Shown here piece by piece: positions 1 through 7,637 of a stretch of 64,000 bases of DNA (position 1 is the stretch's first letter; each line of letters starts with the position of its first letter). The stretch covers positions 2,925,001-2,989,000 of the forward strand of contig NZ_CP045369.1 in the NCBI RefSeq assembly GCF_009363535.1, given 5' to 3'. This stretch comes from Microbulbifer sp. THAF38. Lineage in GTDB: Bacteria; Pseudomonadota; Gammaproteobacteria; Pseudomonadales; Cellvibrionaceae. The translations under genes were made by a program, and so were the position numbers. The notes under the pieces were generated by a model. It had not been told where the DNA came from. It ran no database searches and saw only the letters and a program-made list of their open reading frames with translations.

Positions 1-16
1 CGTCAGAAATCTTCAC
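1..16 (-). CDS. RND efflux permease, N-terminal tip only
   Basis: A GTG start at position 16 opens a reading frame of five complete codons (M-K-I-S-D) that leaves the window. It sits behind a strong purine-rich ribosome site (AGGGGGGA, about 6 bases upstream) and directly after the stop of the adaptor gene. Many RND multidrug permeases begin M-K-[IL]-S-D, so with the adaptor and TetR gene upstream I infer the inner-membrane pump of a tripartite efflux system. Only the tip is visible, so the identity rests on context. Confidence 0.55.
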
Positions 17-58
17 AATATTTCCCCCCTGTTCACAGGGCCAGAGCTCACAGACAAA

Positions 59-1132
59 TCAGTGCTGTACATAATTGCGAACTTTTGCACCGTCATAGAG
101 GTGCTGACCGCCCGCGGCCACCAGCTTCATTGCCGGTGACAAGCCCTGAATGATTTGTACTGCCTCACCATTTGTGCGGCCGAGGGCCACTTGAACTTTG
201 GAAACAGATTGATCTTTATTAATTTGCCAGACATAGGGCTCACCTCCACTGCTGCTCTGCACAGCTGCCAGAGGAATCCAGAAATCTCCACTACCTTCCT
301 TCATTTTGACGGTAACCCGGGCTGTCATGCCGGGAAGAATCTGAACATTCTGCGGTCGCGGCATTCCCAGCTCCACGGCGTAAGTCTGTGTCACGCTGTC
401 GGCTTCCGCTTGGTGTTCACGGTATTTCAAAGCAAACTGCTTGCCCGGCAGGAATTCAAATTCTGCAAGTGCTGAGCTGATCTGCTCTTCGTTGACAGTG
501 GCCAGTAGTTTTTCCGGAACGGAAATCTGGATACGCACCTCAGAAATATTCTGCAAACGCACAATCGGCTGACCAGGTTGAACATTGGTATAATTTTCAA
601 CGAGTTGCCGTGTGGCCAACGCATCAAAGGGGGCTGTCAACTTGGTATAAGCCAAATCCTGCTCTGCTCTTTCCAGTGTCACTTTGGCAAGATCAAAATT
701 ACTCTCGGTTTCATCCAGCTGCTGCTGGGAAATCACTTTCGAATTTGCCAGGGAACGCTGTCTATTCAGTGTTTTTTCCAAGAGCTCAACATTCACGCGA
801 GCCTCCTTTACCCGGCGCCGATAATCCCTATCATCAAGCTCCGCAATTAAGGTACCTTTGGGGATGATCTCCCCTTCGCGTAGATTTAACTTATCGAGCT
901 TACCGCCCACCTGAAAAGAAAGGTCCACGCTTTGCACCGCTTTCACCCTGCCGGCAAATTGGCGATCTGCAACTTTGTTTGTGCTCTGGACTGTAGCGAC
1001 TTTTACAGGCCAGAGTCTTTCGGCCTGTTGCTCCTCTTTTTCCGAGCCGGAGCAGCCCGCAAGAATGACCACCGCCGCCATTAAAAGGGCCAGGGGGGCA
1101 CGAGAACTTACCGACAATTTCATATTCGTCAT
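59..1132 (-). CDS. RND efflux periplasmic adaptor (HlyD/MFP family) lipoprotein
   Basis: This is a membrane-fusion protein that would link an inner-membrane RND pump to an outer-membrane channel. The protein has 357 residues, a usual length. It opens with a lipoprotein signal whose lipobox is LAGC, so it is probably anchored by lipid on its mature N-terminal cysteine. A biotinyl-lipoyl-like segment (FQVGGKLDKLNLREGEII) is followed by an alpha-helical hairpin rich in Q, L and E, then a second lipoyl half (AELDDRDYRR before, KLTAPFDALATRQLVENY after) and beta-barrel domains. Two in-frame ATGs (1132 and 1123) are possible; the second has GGA at better spacing. It lies 24 bases after tetR and just before the permease start, so the three genes look like one operon. 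Substrate is unknown. Confidence 0.88.
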   Translation of the reverse strand: MTNMKLSVSSRAPLALLMAAVVILAGCSGSEKEEQQAERLWPVKVATVQSTNKVADRQFAGRVKAVQSVDLSFQVGGKLDKLNLREGEIIPKGTLIAELDDRDYRRRVKEARVNVELLEKTLNRQRSLANSKVISQQQLDETESNFDLAKVTLERAEQDLAYTKLTAPFDALATRQLVENYTNVQPGQPIVRLQNISEVRIQISVPEKLLATVNEEQISSALAEFEFLPGKQFALKYREHQAEADSVTQTYAVELGMPRPQNVQILPGMTARVTVKMKEGSGDFWIPLAAVQSSSGGEPYVWQINKDQSVSKVQVALGRTNGEAVQIIQGLSPAMKLVAAGGQHLYDGAKVRNYVQH

Positions 1133-1156
1133 CCAAAAGCGTGTTTAAGAAAAAAA

Positions 1157-1684
1157 TCAGGCGAGATCTGCAGAAAGCATCAACAAACGTTCACGTAAGC
1201 GGTCGAGCATCGGATCTTCAGGCTCCACAACACCCAACACGCGCCCAAAGAACAAACCTTGGGCGGCAAGAATCAACAGTTGAGCCAGTTCGGGGTCTTT
1301 ATAGGTTCGGGAGATTTCACTCCGAAGCTCCGCTTCCTTTGTTTTTACAGGCTCGAGAAGCGCCGGGTCTTCGGCTACTGCCGCAATTAGCGATCGTGGC
1401 AACCCCTCGTCATCTTCCATTAGTTCGAAAATGGAACTCAATCGACAGGTAAGCAGGTCACCGCCCGCCATAGCACAAGACTCAGCAGTGGCATCCTCCC
1501 TGGCAATCGCCGACTCCAACATCGCCTTAAGAAGTGACTGCTTGGTCCTAAAGTGGTGGATTAGACCACCTTTACTCAACCCGCACTGGGCAGCCACTGC
1601 ATCCAGGGTGAGCTTACGCGCGCCCTTCTCTCGAACCACCTCTTCGGCAGCGCGAACAATGGCAGATTTATCGACTCTCGACAC
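1157..1684 (-). CDS. TetR family transcriptional regulator
   Basis: This is a one-component repressor of about 175 residues. The N-terminal TetR helix-turn-helix is clear (AAEEVVREKGARKLTLDAVA then AQCGLSKGGLIHHFRTKQSL). The C-terminal ligand domain is short and is of the type often annotated TetR_C. I start it at the GTG at 1684, because GGGAGG lies four bases upstream; an upstream TTG at 1714 has no such site and would add residues before the conserved domain. It is the first gene of an apparent operon with the efflux adaptor and pump. An 18-bp near-palindrome lies 26 bases upstream, suggesting that it represses its own operon. Confidence 0.85.
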   Translation of the reverse strand: MSRVDKSAIVRAAEEVVREKGARKLTLDAVAAQCGLSKGGLIHHFRTKQSLLKAMLESAIAREDATAESCAMAGGDLLTCRLSSIFELMEDDEGLPRSLIAAVAEDPALLEPVKTKEAELRSEISRTYKDPELAQLLILAAQGLFFGRVLGVVEPEDPMLDRLRERLLMLSADLA

Positions 1685-1709
1685 ATGACCTCCCGGACAC
1701 ACCCAACAA

Positions 1710-1727
1710 ACCAACCGGCTGGTCGGT
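1710..1727. promoter_or_regulatory. TetR-type operator
   Basis: The 18-bp sequence ACCAACCGGCTGGTCGGT is an imperfect palindrome; seven of nine positions in each half match. ACC-[AG]-ACC...GGT-[CT]-GGT half-sites are common in TetR-family operators. It lies just upstream of the tetR start at 1684, where bound repressor would block the efflux operon. The assignment to this TetR is inference. Confidence 0.6.
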
Positions 1728-1856
1728 ATCTTAGCGTTCCCATGAAAAAGGTCAAGCTATGCTACCCTCTGTCACCGTCAAGCAAGGTTAATAAGTGTTT
1801 ACGAAACCACGATGACCGAATGAACGAAAATTCCCGGTTCTGCTATGGAGTTATTT

Positions 1857-2252
1857 ATGACGGATCATACCTGCCCCTGCGGCTCAGGTAAGAAGTTTCA
1901 AGGTTGCTGCAACCTCTACCTCTCGGGGCAAGCCTATCCCAATACTGCAGAGACTCTAATGCGCAGTCGTTACAGCGCTTATGCGATGGGGAACCTGGCC
2001 TATTTGCGTAAAACCTGGCACCCAGACACTTATCCCGATCTTTCCCAAGAGGATCTGGAAACCCAGTGGACCCGCTTGGAAGTCATCAAGACTAAACCTG
2101 GTTTGAAAAAGTCGGTGGTGGAATTTAAGGCTTGGTATTTAGAGAATGAGCAGGAACATGTAATTCATGAAGTATCCCTGTTCAAGCTTTACAAAAAGAG
2201 ATGGGTTTACCTGGAGGCGCTCCCCGGTTGGCCAGAAGAAGGCAAAAATTAA
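1857..2252 (+). CDS. ychJ: YchJ family protein with SEC-C zinc motif
   Basis: This is a small protein of about 131 residues. It begins with a SEC-C metal-binding motif (CPCGSGKKFQGCC), which in SecA and related proteins binds zinc. The body (ETLMRSRYSAYAMGNLAYL, then TWHPDTYP and a hydrophobic beta-rich part) matches the YchJ/UPF0225 family, whose role is not well established. E. coli YchJ has SEC-C motifs at both ends; here only the N-terminal one is present. I choose ATG 1857 because GGAG lies six bases upstream and overlaps the alternative ATG at 1845. The gene is convergent with the arfA-like gene and their stop codons overlap. Confidence 0.85.
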   Translation: MTDHTCPCGSGKKFQGCCNLYLSGQAYPNTAETLMRSRYSAYAMGNLAYLRKTWHPDTYPDLSQEDLETQWTRLEVIKTKPGLKKSVVEFKAWYLENEQEHVIHEVSLFKLYKKRWVYLEALPGWPEEGKN

Positions 2253-2473
2253 CAACCGGTAAGAATCGGCGGAAACATACAGCTAGCCACAGCTACAAGC
2301 GGGGAAATATCGCGGGAGCTTTTCCACTCCCGCGCCTCCCTCCTCATTTTTTGCTTACCAGCAAAACGCTCTCCTGACTTCGCCTTCACATGAGCGCCGC
2401 CCTTGCCCATTAATGGGTTACGAGCAACATAATTACGGATTTTCCCAGTCGTCTTAGGCGGGATTTTTTTCAT
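2249..2473 (-). CDS. arfA: Alternative ribosome-rescue factor A (ArfA-like)
   Basis: This 74-residue basic protein resembles E. coli ArfA (72 residues) by eye in several places: TTGKIRN near the start, RNPLM, a GKGGAH block where ArfA has GKGSY, EWKSS near residue 50, and a hydrophobic tail ending TGC. ArfA enters the empty mRNA channel of a ribosome stalled on a message without stop codon and recruits release factor 2. A perfect 8-bp GC-rich hairpin covers codons 47-55, before the hydrophobic tail. In E. coli such a hairpin makes arfA mRNA end without a stop codon, so that ArfA appears only when tmRNA fails. The same design is seen here. ATG 2473 has GGAG seven bases upstream. Homology was judged from memory, not from an alignment. 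Confidence 0.72.
   Translation of the reverse strand: MKKIPPKTTGKIRNYVARNPLMGKGGAHVKAKSGERFAGKQKMRREAREWKSSRDISPLVAVASCMFPPILTGC
2311..2334 (-). terminator. Hairpin/terminator inside arfA coding region
   Basis: CGCGGGAG and CTCCCGCG form a perfect 8-bp stem around an 8-base loop. On the minus strand it is followed by AUAUUUC, a modest U-rich tract. It lies inside the arfA-like frame (codons 47-55), about 60 bases before the stop codon. It would produce a non-stop mRNA, either by intrinsic termination or by RNase III cleavage. Confidence 0.65.
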
Positions 2474-2621
2474 TAACATTCTCCTATTTCGAAACATTTG
2501 GCAGCCAAGTACCAAAAGTGGAAATATTTTCCTGAAAGTTCGGCCAATTAACCGACCTATGCTTCATCAAATAACAACTCCTACAAATAGCGCCTCCTAA
2601 TAGTTCCTACCAACAAAAATC

Positions 2622-3830
2622 CTAACCCTTAATACATATCACCTGACGCAGTGTATGCTCCACTTCAACAAGATCTGACTGATTATCCATAACTCGGTCT
2701 ATATCTTTATAAGCCGCTGGAATCTCATCGATCACTCCCTTGTCTTTACGGCATTGAACGCCCCTAGTCTGCTCTTCAAGATCCTGCCGGGTAAATCTCT
2801 GGCGTGCCGCGGTACGACTCATTTTACGGCCAGCACCATGGGCGCATGAGTGGAACGATTCAGCATTCCCACGCCCACGCACAATATAGGACTTAGCACC
2901 CATTGAGCCCGGAATAATTCCCAACTGATCTTTTTTCGCACTGATCGCCCCTTTACGGGTTACAAATACATCCCGTTCAAAATGGCGCTCGCGCATCACA
3001 TAATTGTGATGACAGTTAATTGCCTCACTGGTCAGGGTAAATTTTGGCAAGTGATTTTTCAGGCAATTCAAAACCAGCTTCATCATCTCCTGCCGATTGG
3101 TTCGAGCGTACTCCTGGGCCCAATTTACCGCCTGGATGTAATCCTCAAAATGGAGGTTACCTTCGGAAAAGTAAGCCAAGTCTTTATCTGGCAGATTATG
3201 CATATGCCCCGTCATATCCTTTCGAGCCAACTGAATAAAGTGCTGCCCAATGGCATTGCCAATTCCTCGGCTGCCTGAATGCAGCATCACCCAAACTGCA
3301 TTGTTTTCATCCAAACAAATTTCAATAAAATGATTGCCGCCACCCAGAGTCCCCATCTGGGTAACCCAGGTTTTTTGGGGCTGATGCAGCTTTTTCAAAA
3401 GCCCAGGATGCTTTTCAAACAACCTATCCACACCGGGAGCTAAAAGTTTGCAGGCAGATTCCCTGGCACTGATCATCTTGTGACGACCCTGTCCAATGGG
3501 TACTTTCACCTCAATGGCCTCCCGCAATGCTTTCAGGTTGTCTGGCAACTGATGGGCATGTAACGAAGTTCGCACTGCATTCATTCCGCAGCCTATATCC
3601 ACTCCTACCGCCGATGGGATTACCGCGCTCACTGTTGGAATGACCGAGCCAACGGTTGCTCCCTTACCCAAATGCACATCAGGCATTGCTGCCACGTGCG
3701 AGTGAATGATGGGTAACTGAGCGATATTTTTTAGCTGCTGTAAGGCCTGTGGCTCGATTTCGTCAGTATATATTTTTACCGGCACACTACCTTGCGGTGC
3801 ATTTTTATTTAGCACAATTTTTACAGGCAT
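2622..3830 (-). CDS. rtcB: RtcB family RNA-splicing ligase
   Basis: RtcB joins RNA 2',3'-cyclic phosphate or 3'-phosphate ends to 5'-OH ends, using GTP and manganese. The 402-residue protein has the family signatures: the metal-binding VDIGCGM (Asp78, Cys81), GTLGGGNHFIE near residue 165, HSGSRG near 185, and FHSCAHGAGRKMSR, where His331 is the expected guanylylated residue. Length matches E. coli RtcB (408). ATG 3830 has AGGA six bases upstream. There is no archease or rtcA next to it. A long structured upstream region with an intrinsic terminator precedes it, which suggests control at the RNA level. Confidence 0.93.
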   Translation of the reverse strand: MPVKIVLNKNAPQGSVPVKIYTDEIEPQALQQLKNIAQLPIIHSHVAAMPDVHLGKGATVGSVIPTVSAVIPSAVGVDIGCGMNAVRTSLHAHQLPDNLKALREAIEVKVPIGQGRHKMISARESACKLLAPGVDRLFEKHPGLLKKLHQPQKTWVTQMGTLGGGNHFIEICLDENNAVWVMLHSGSRGIGNAIGQHFIQLARKDMTGHMHNLPDKDLAYFSEGNLHFEDYIQAVNWAQEYARTNRQEMMKLVLNCLKNHLPKFTLTSEAINCHHNYVMRERHFERDVFVTRKGAISAKKDQLGIIPGSMGAKSYIVRGRGNAESFHSCAHGAGRKMSRTAARQRFTRQDLEEQTRGVQCRKDKGVIDEIPAAYKDIDRVMDNQSDLVEVEHTLRQVICIKG

Positions 3831-3886
3831 ATAGGGTCCTTGGATTGATCCAATAAATCAGTAAAAGCTCTCCAAAGCCCTAAACG

Positions 3887-3912
3887 AAAAAGCCCCGGCA
3901 AATGCCAGGGCT
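3887..3912 (-). terminator. Intrinsic terminator in the rtcB leader
   Basis: On the minus strand AGCCCTGGCA...TGCCGGGGCT forms a 9-bp stem with one G-U pair, followed by UUUU-C-GUUU. It lies 57 bases upstream of the rtcB start with no minus-strand gene before it, so it ends either a short leader transcript or a separate small RNA. Confidence 0.7.
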
Positions 3913-4194
3913 CTAGAGGATTCTGGCTTGAAAAGCTCAATTGCTTTTCAAGCTGAAGCACATGAAAAGCGATTAAAAAAACAGGTTGTTAGTATCCACA
4001 TTTCGCATTTCATGACCCCTTCGTGGCTGCGTTCCACGTTTAAAAGAAGAATATTTACTAAAAAAATATGCCAGCACCAAATACTTTCTAGCCAGCAATG
4101 AAATCTACTGCAAAGTTTATTGCCTAGCCCTAGGATGTCAACCTAAATTTCGATTTCTTGTTGGTAATTTTTTCTTGAAGGCATCCACCGATAC
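3913..4194 (-). other. Structured region upstream of rtcB, candidate leader or small RNA
   Basis: This stretch holds no gene that I can support. Read on the minus strand it has a palindrome CCTAGGGCTAGG (4123-4134), a small hairpin CGTGG...CCACG (4022-4038), and a perfect 11-bp hairpin at 3926-3953 (GCTTGAAAAGC with its complement) just before the terminator. A 13-codon minus-strand frame starting at the ATG near 4012 (MKCEMWILTTCFF) follows AGGGG at short spacing and could be a leader peptide, but this is weak. Confidence 0.4.
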
Positions 4195-4290
4195 ATGAAT
4201 CACCAGTGCCGACCAAAATTTTTAAATGCACTCAACGCTCCACAGCAATACACTAGGCGTTCAGCCAAAGCGCTCTTATCAGATCGAACA

Positions 4291-5031
4291 ATGAGTTGTG
4301 AACCAGAAATAATCTTTGAAGACGAACATTTACTTGCTGCTTACAAGCCCGAAGGTTGGCTCGTTCACCGCTCAGAGATAGACCGCCATGAGACGCGTAT
4401 TCTCCTGCAATACTTACGCGATCTTAGTGGTTATCATTTATATCCGGTACATAGGCTAGACAAGCCTACATCCGGAATCATCATCTTTGGCAAGAGCAGT
4501 GAAGTCGCCGCCCGGTTACAGCAACAGCTGGAAAGTGAATATTCTCTTAAACAATATCTTGCCGTGTGTCGTGGCTATTGCCCCGAGCAAGAGACCATCG
4601 ATTACCCACTCCCTCCAGTAGCAGACTTTAAGCATCAGAGAAAACGCCCCAAATCCGAACTCCCCCGCCAAGAGGCCATTACCCTTTTTCGCAGACTTGC
4701 CACCGTGGAGTTACCCTATGCAGTGGACCGGTATCCTACCAGCCGTTATTCACTGGTAGAGGTACAATTAAAAACCGGCCGCCGGCATCAGATCCGAAGA
4801 CATTTCAAGCATATCCAACATCCACTGATTGGCTGCCCCAAATACGGGAAGTCTTCCCACAACCGATTCTTTTCCCTTCAATTTGATTGCAAGAGACTAC
4901 TTTTACACGCCGTAAAATTAGAGATAAGACACCCCGTGAGCGATACATTACTAGCATTACGAGCCGAGCCACGTGGAGAATTTAAGAAGCTGATGGAATT
5001 ACTGGGTTGGAGTGAAGCAATAAATCATTAA
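4291..5031 (+). CDS. truC: tRNA pseudouridine(65) synthase TruC
   Basis: The protein would isomerise uridine 65 in certain tRNAs to pseudouridine. It belongs to the RluA family, with the catalytic block HRLDKPTSG, where the aspartate is the nucleophile. TruC-like marks are KPEGWLVHRSEID near the start, LDYPL-like DYPLPPV, and RYSLVEVQLKTGRRHQIRRH. I start it at ATG 4291 (246 residues) because E. coli TruC also begins about five residues before the first conserved strand. An earlier in-frame ATG at 4195 has GAAGG twelve bases upstream and would add 32 residues that look unconserved. Confidence 0.87.
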   Translation: MSCEPEIIFEDEHLLAAYKPEGWLVHRSEIDRHETRILLQYLRDLSGYHLYPVHRLDKPTSGIIIFGKSSEVAARLQQQLESEYSLKQYLAVCRGYCPEQETIDYPLPPVADFKHQRKRPKSELPRQEAITLFRRLATVELPYAVDRYPTSRYSLVEVQLKTGRRHQIRRHFKHIQHPLIGCPKYGKSSHNRFFSLQFDCKRLLLHAVKLEIRHPVSDTLLALRAEPRGEFKKLMELLGWSEAINH

Positions 5032-5139
5032 ATCAAGAGTGTTGAATTTTAAAAGAGACGAGCAACACAATCACAACGAATTTCCGTTAGATTAGAAAAA
5101 ATGAGCACCTTTGAAGCCCCTTTACGAAACCAAAAGATG

Positions 5140-6402
5140 TTAGGAAATATCTCCTTGCCCGATCTGATCCTCTGCTCCTTTCTTTCGGACCCCGAAGAGA
5201 CCTTTTCGCTCAACCTCAAGCCTGGGTTGCGGCCTCAAAAAATAACGTAATTTATCTTTCTCCCACATTGCGTCCTGGTAGCCGAGCTCAATCAACTCCT
5301 CAATATAGGGCCTCTCAAAAAGCAAATAACTCGCCGCAGAGACCCCACCTCCGGAACGGGTCGCCCCGGTGGAGCGAAACAACCAGCGCAACGCCGGCGG
5401 TAGGTACTTTAATTTTCTCCCACCCAGCCTGGCGAGGCTCTGTGAGGGCTCAATAACGACCGATTCCACCGGTCGCAGAGGGGACAGATCCGCAAACTTA
5501 TCTTCATCGACAGAATCCAGCAAAGTATTGACCCGATCCATATGCTCAAGGTCACCCTCCAAGCTGTCAATGAAAGCCGCATTGAACCACTGAGCGGCAA
5601 TTTGGGCCATTGAAGGAGAGTGAACCTGGTTATCGCTACGCCGACTGCCCCAGTGAACTGGCGAACGGTTATCGGAAACACCAACAATAAAAACCCGTTT
5701 GGCACCAAGATGGAGCGCTGGGCTAATAGGTGCCATCTGGCGAATTGCGCCATCACAGTAATAAATATCATTGATTTTTACTGCGGGAAATATTGCAGGA
5801 ATTGCTGCAGAGGCCAATAAATGATCTACGGTCAACTGCGTGGAAATTCCGAAACGGCGAAAGCGCTGCCAGCTTCTTACGCCATCGGCAGCCTGATAAA
5901 AGCTTACCGATTCACCTTCGCTATAGGAAAGCGCATTAATACAAGTTGCATGCAGGTGGCCCGCATCTATATTTTTTTGAATATTATTAAAATCGATTAC
6001 GTCCCCGAGCAGCTTACGCAAAGGGGAATTATCGAGTAGTGCGAGAGGTTTTTGTCGACCCACCCCCTGGTTGAACAGTGACCGACTGATCGACAACAAG
6101 TTACTAAAAAGGCTAAACCAGCTGGTGCGATACACCCGCTCCACACTCAGGCTCATCCACACAGAGCACATGCTCTCAATCGCTTCTTTAAATGTGCCAG
6201 GATGGGCCGCCAACATCATGGCATTCATAGCGCCAGCTGATGTACCACAAATGATTCTAAAAGGCCGGGGATTATCTTCGGGCACCACTTCAGCCAAGGC
6301 TTTGAGAACACCAGCCTGATAAGCGGCACGGGCGCCGCCACCCGAGAGTACTAACGCACTGTTCTGAACAGGAACCAGGGACTTTTCGCTACCTTTAGAC
6401 AC
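5140..6402 (-). CDS. Patatin-like phospholipase
   Basis: This is a lipid acyl hydrolase of 420 residues with a Ser-Asp dyad. The oxyanion loop SGGGARAAYQAG lies at residues 20-31, the nucleophile motif GTSAG at 53-57 (Ser55), and the second dyad motif D-G-A at 217-219. No signal peptide is visible, so it is probably cytoplasmic or bound to the inner face of the membrane. The GTG start at 6402 has GGAAG six bases upstream. The C-terminal 120 residues are basic and proline/arginine rich, and I do not recognise a domain there. Bacterial relatives range from secreted toxins to housekeeping phospholipases; the lack of an export signal favours the latter. Confidence 0.88.
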   Translation of the reverse strand: MSKGSEKSLVPVQNSALVLSGGGARAAYQAGVLKALAEVVPEDNPRPFRIICGTSAGAMNAMMLAAHPGTFKEAIESMCSVWMSLSVERVYRTSWFSLFSNLLSISRSLFNQGVGRQKPLALLDNSPLRKLLGDVIDFNNIQKNIDAGHLHATCINALSYSEGESVSFYQAADGVRSWQRFRRFGISTQLTVDHLLASAAIPAIFPAVKINDIYYCDGAIRQMAPISPALHLGAKRVFIVGVSDNRSPVHWGSRRSDNQVHSPSMAQIAAQWFNAAFIDSLEGDLEHMDRVNTLLDSVDEDKFADLSPLRPVESVVIEPSQSLARLGGRKLKYLPPALRWLFRSTGATRSGGGVSAASYLLFERPYIEELIELGYQDAMWEKDKLRYFLRPQPRLEVERKGLFGVRKKGAEDQIGQGDIS

Positions 6403-6569
6403 TGTAATCTTCCAACAGAAACAGGCTATAAATCATGCTATTGGCTTTAAGGCTATTGAAAAGCACAAGCACAGACAAATACCATTACTTATATACAGTG
6501 ACACAGGACAATCAATCACCCGCCCGGTCGCAGTTATCCAGGAAGCCTCTGAACTATTCCGCAATGTCT

Positions 6570-7583
6570 CTAAAGAGCCATATTGACAACGTAGCGACCA
6601 ATACCATGCCCTCGGTGGAGCCGCGCAAGGAATTCCGGCGCCTGCTCTAGTGATATATCCTCAGCAATAAGTTTTAACTTGTCGCCGATATACCAAGGGC
6701 CAGCCAACTTTTGCCATACAGCGGATTTATTCTCTATTGGCAGCTCCACACTATCGACGCCCAGTAGGCTGATGCCGCGCAAAATAAAAGGGAATACGTT
6801 GGCATGAAACTGAGCACCAGAGGCCATACCACAGGCCGCTACGCCACCACCATACGCCAGAGATTTCACCACATTGAAAAGTGTTTCTCCGCCGACGGTG
6901 TCTATTGCCCAAGCCCACAAAGGCTTGGCCATAGCCTTATTGGCAAATGGCGCAAGAGTATCTCGGTCAAGAACCTTCCAGGCACCCAGTTCGGTCAGAA
7001 AGTCAGCCGCTTCAAGCTTGCCTGTAACCGCAGCTACACGAAAGCCCAACTTAGTGAGGAGAGCGACCGCAATTGAGCCCACCCCACCAGTAGCGCCCGA
7101 GACCAATACCTCACCATCTTCTGGTGTAGCACCGGCTTCCAAGAGACGATCAACACAAAGGGCAGCAGTGAGCCCCGCAGTGCCCAACGCCATTGACTCC
7201 CTATTGCTGAGTCCTTTTGGAAGAGGCAGCGCCCATTCGCAAGGGATAGCAATAATTTCCGAGAGCCCACCGGGCGTATTCATGCCCAAATCATAACCTG
7301 TGACCAGCAATTCGGCACCTGGGGCAAAAGTACCACTGTGGTCTTCTAGCACCGTGCCAACCGCATCTATCCCAGGAGTATGCGGATACTCTCTGGTAAT
7401 ACTGCGGTTGCCAAATGCAGACATGGCATCCTTATAATTCAAAGAAGAATAAGAAACGCTAAGTAACAAAGGATTGCTCGGTAAATCACGAATGTGTCGA
7501 TTTACCAGAAACTGGTCAAATTTCCCGGCGGCAACCTCTTCCACACGAATCGCTCGAAACTCCCTGTCCAGAAAGTTTTTCAT
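6570..7583 (-). CDS. acuI: Acrylyl-CoA reductase / YhdH-type quinone oxidoreductase
   Basis: This 337-residue medium-chain dehydrogenase belongs to the YhdH/AcuI branch. It carries SLNYKDAMSAFGN and TPGIDAVGTV in the catalytic half and the NADPH-binding loop SGATGGVGSIA around residues 162-172. No structural or catalytic zinc cysteines are visible, as expected for this branch. AcuI reduces acryloyl-CoA to propionyl-CoA with NADPH; in marine bacteria this detoxifies acrylate from dimethylsulfoniopropionate breakdown, but no other DMSP gene is in the window. It stands alone between the patatin and sohB genes. Confidence 0.87.
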   Translation of the reverse strand: MKNFLDREFRAIRVEEVAAGKFDQFLVNRHIRDLPSNPLLLSVSYSSLNYKDAMSAFGNRSITREYPHTPGIDAVGTVLEDHSGTFAPGAELLVTGYDLGMNTPGGLSEIIAIPCEWALPLPKGLSNRESMALGTAGLTAALCVDRLLEAGATPEDGEVLVSGATGGVGSIAVALLTKLGFRVAAVTGKLEAADFLTELGAWKVLDRDTLAPFANKAMAKPLWAWAIDTVGGETLFNVVKSLAYGGGVAACGMASGAQFHANVFPFILRGISLLGVDSVELPIENKSAVWQKLAGPWYIGDKLKLIAEDISLEQAPEFLARLHRGHGIGRYVVNMAL

Positions 7584-7637
7584 GCCTGCATTATCCTAAT
7601 GACAGATATTCCGTTAGGTTGCCCTATCAGCATTCCA

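Noticed and set aside
4106..4127. A sigma-54-like promoter before rtcB (AGGC ... TTTGCA on the minus strand)
   Set aside because: rtcB is sigma-54 dependent in E. coli, but here GG and GC are 11 bases apart, not the required 10, and no RtcR gene is adjacent.
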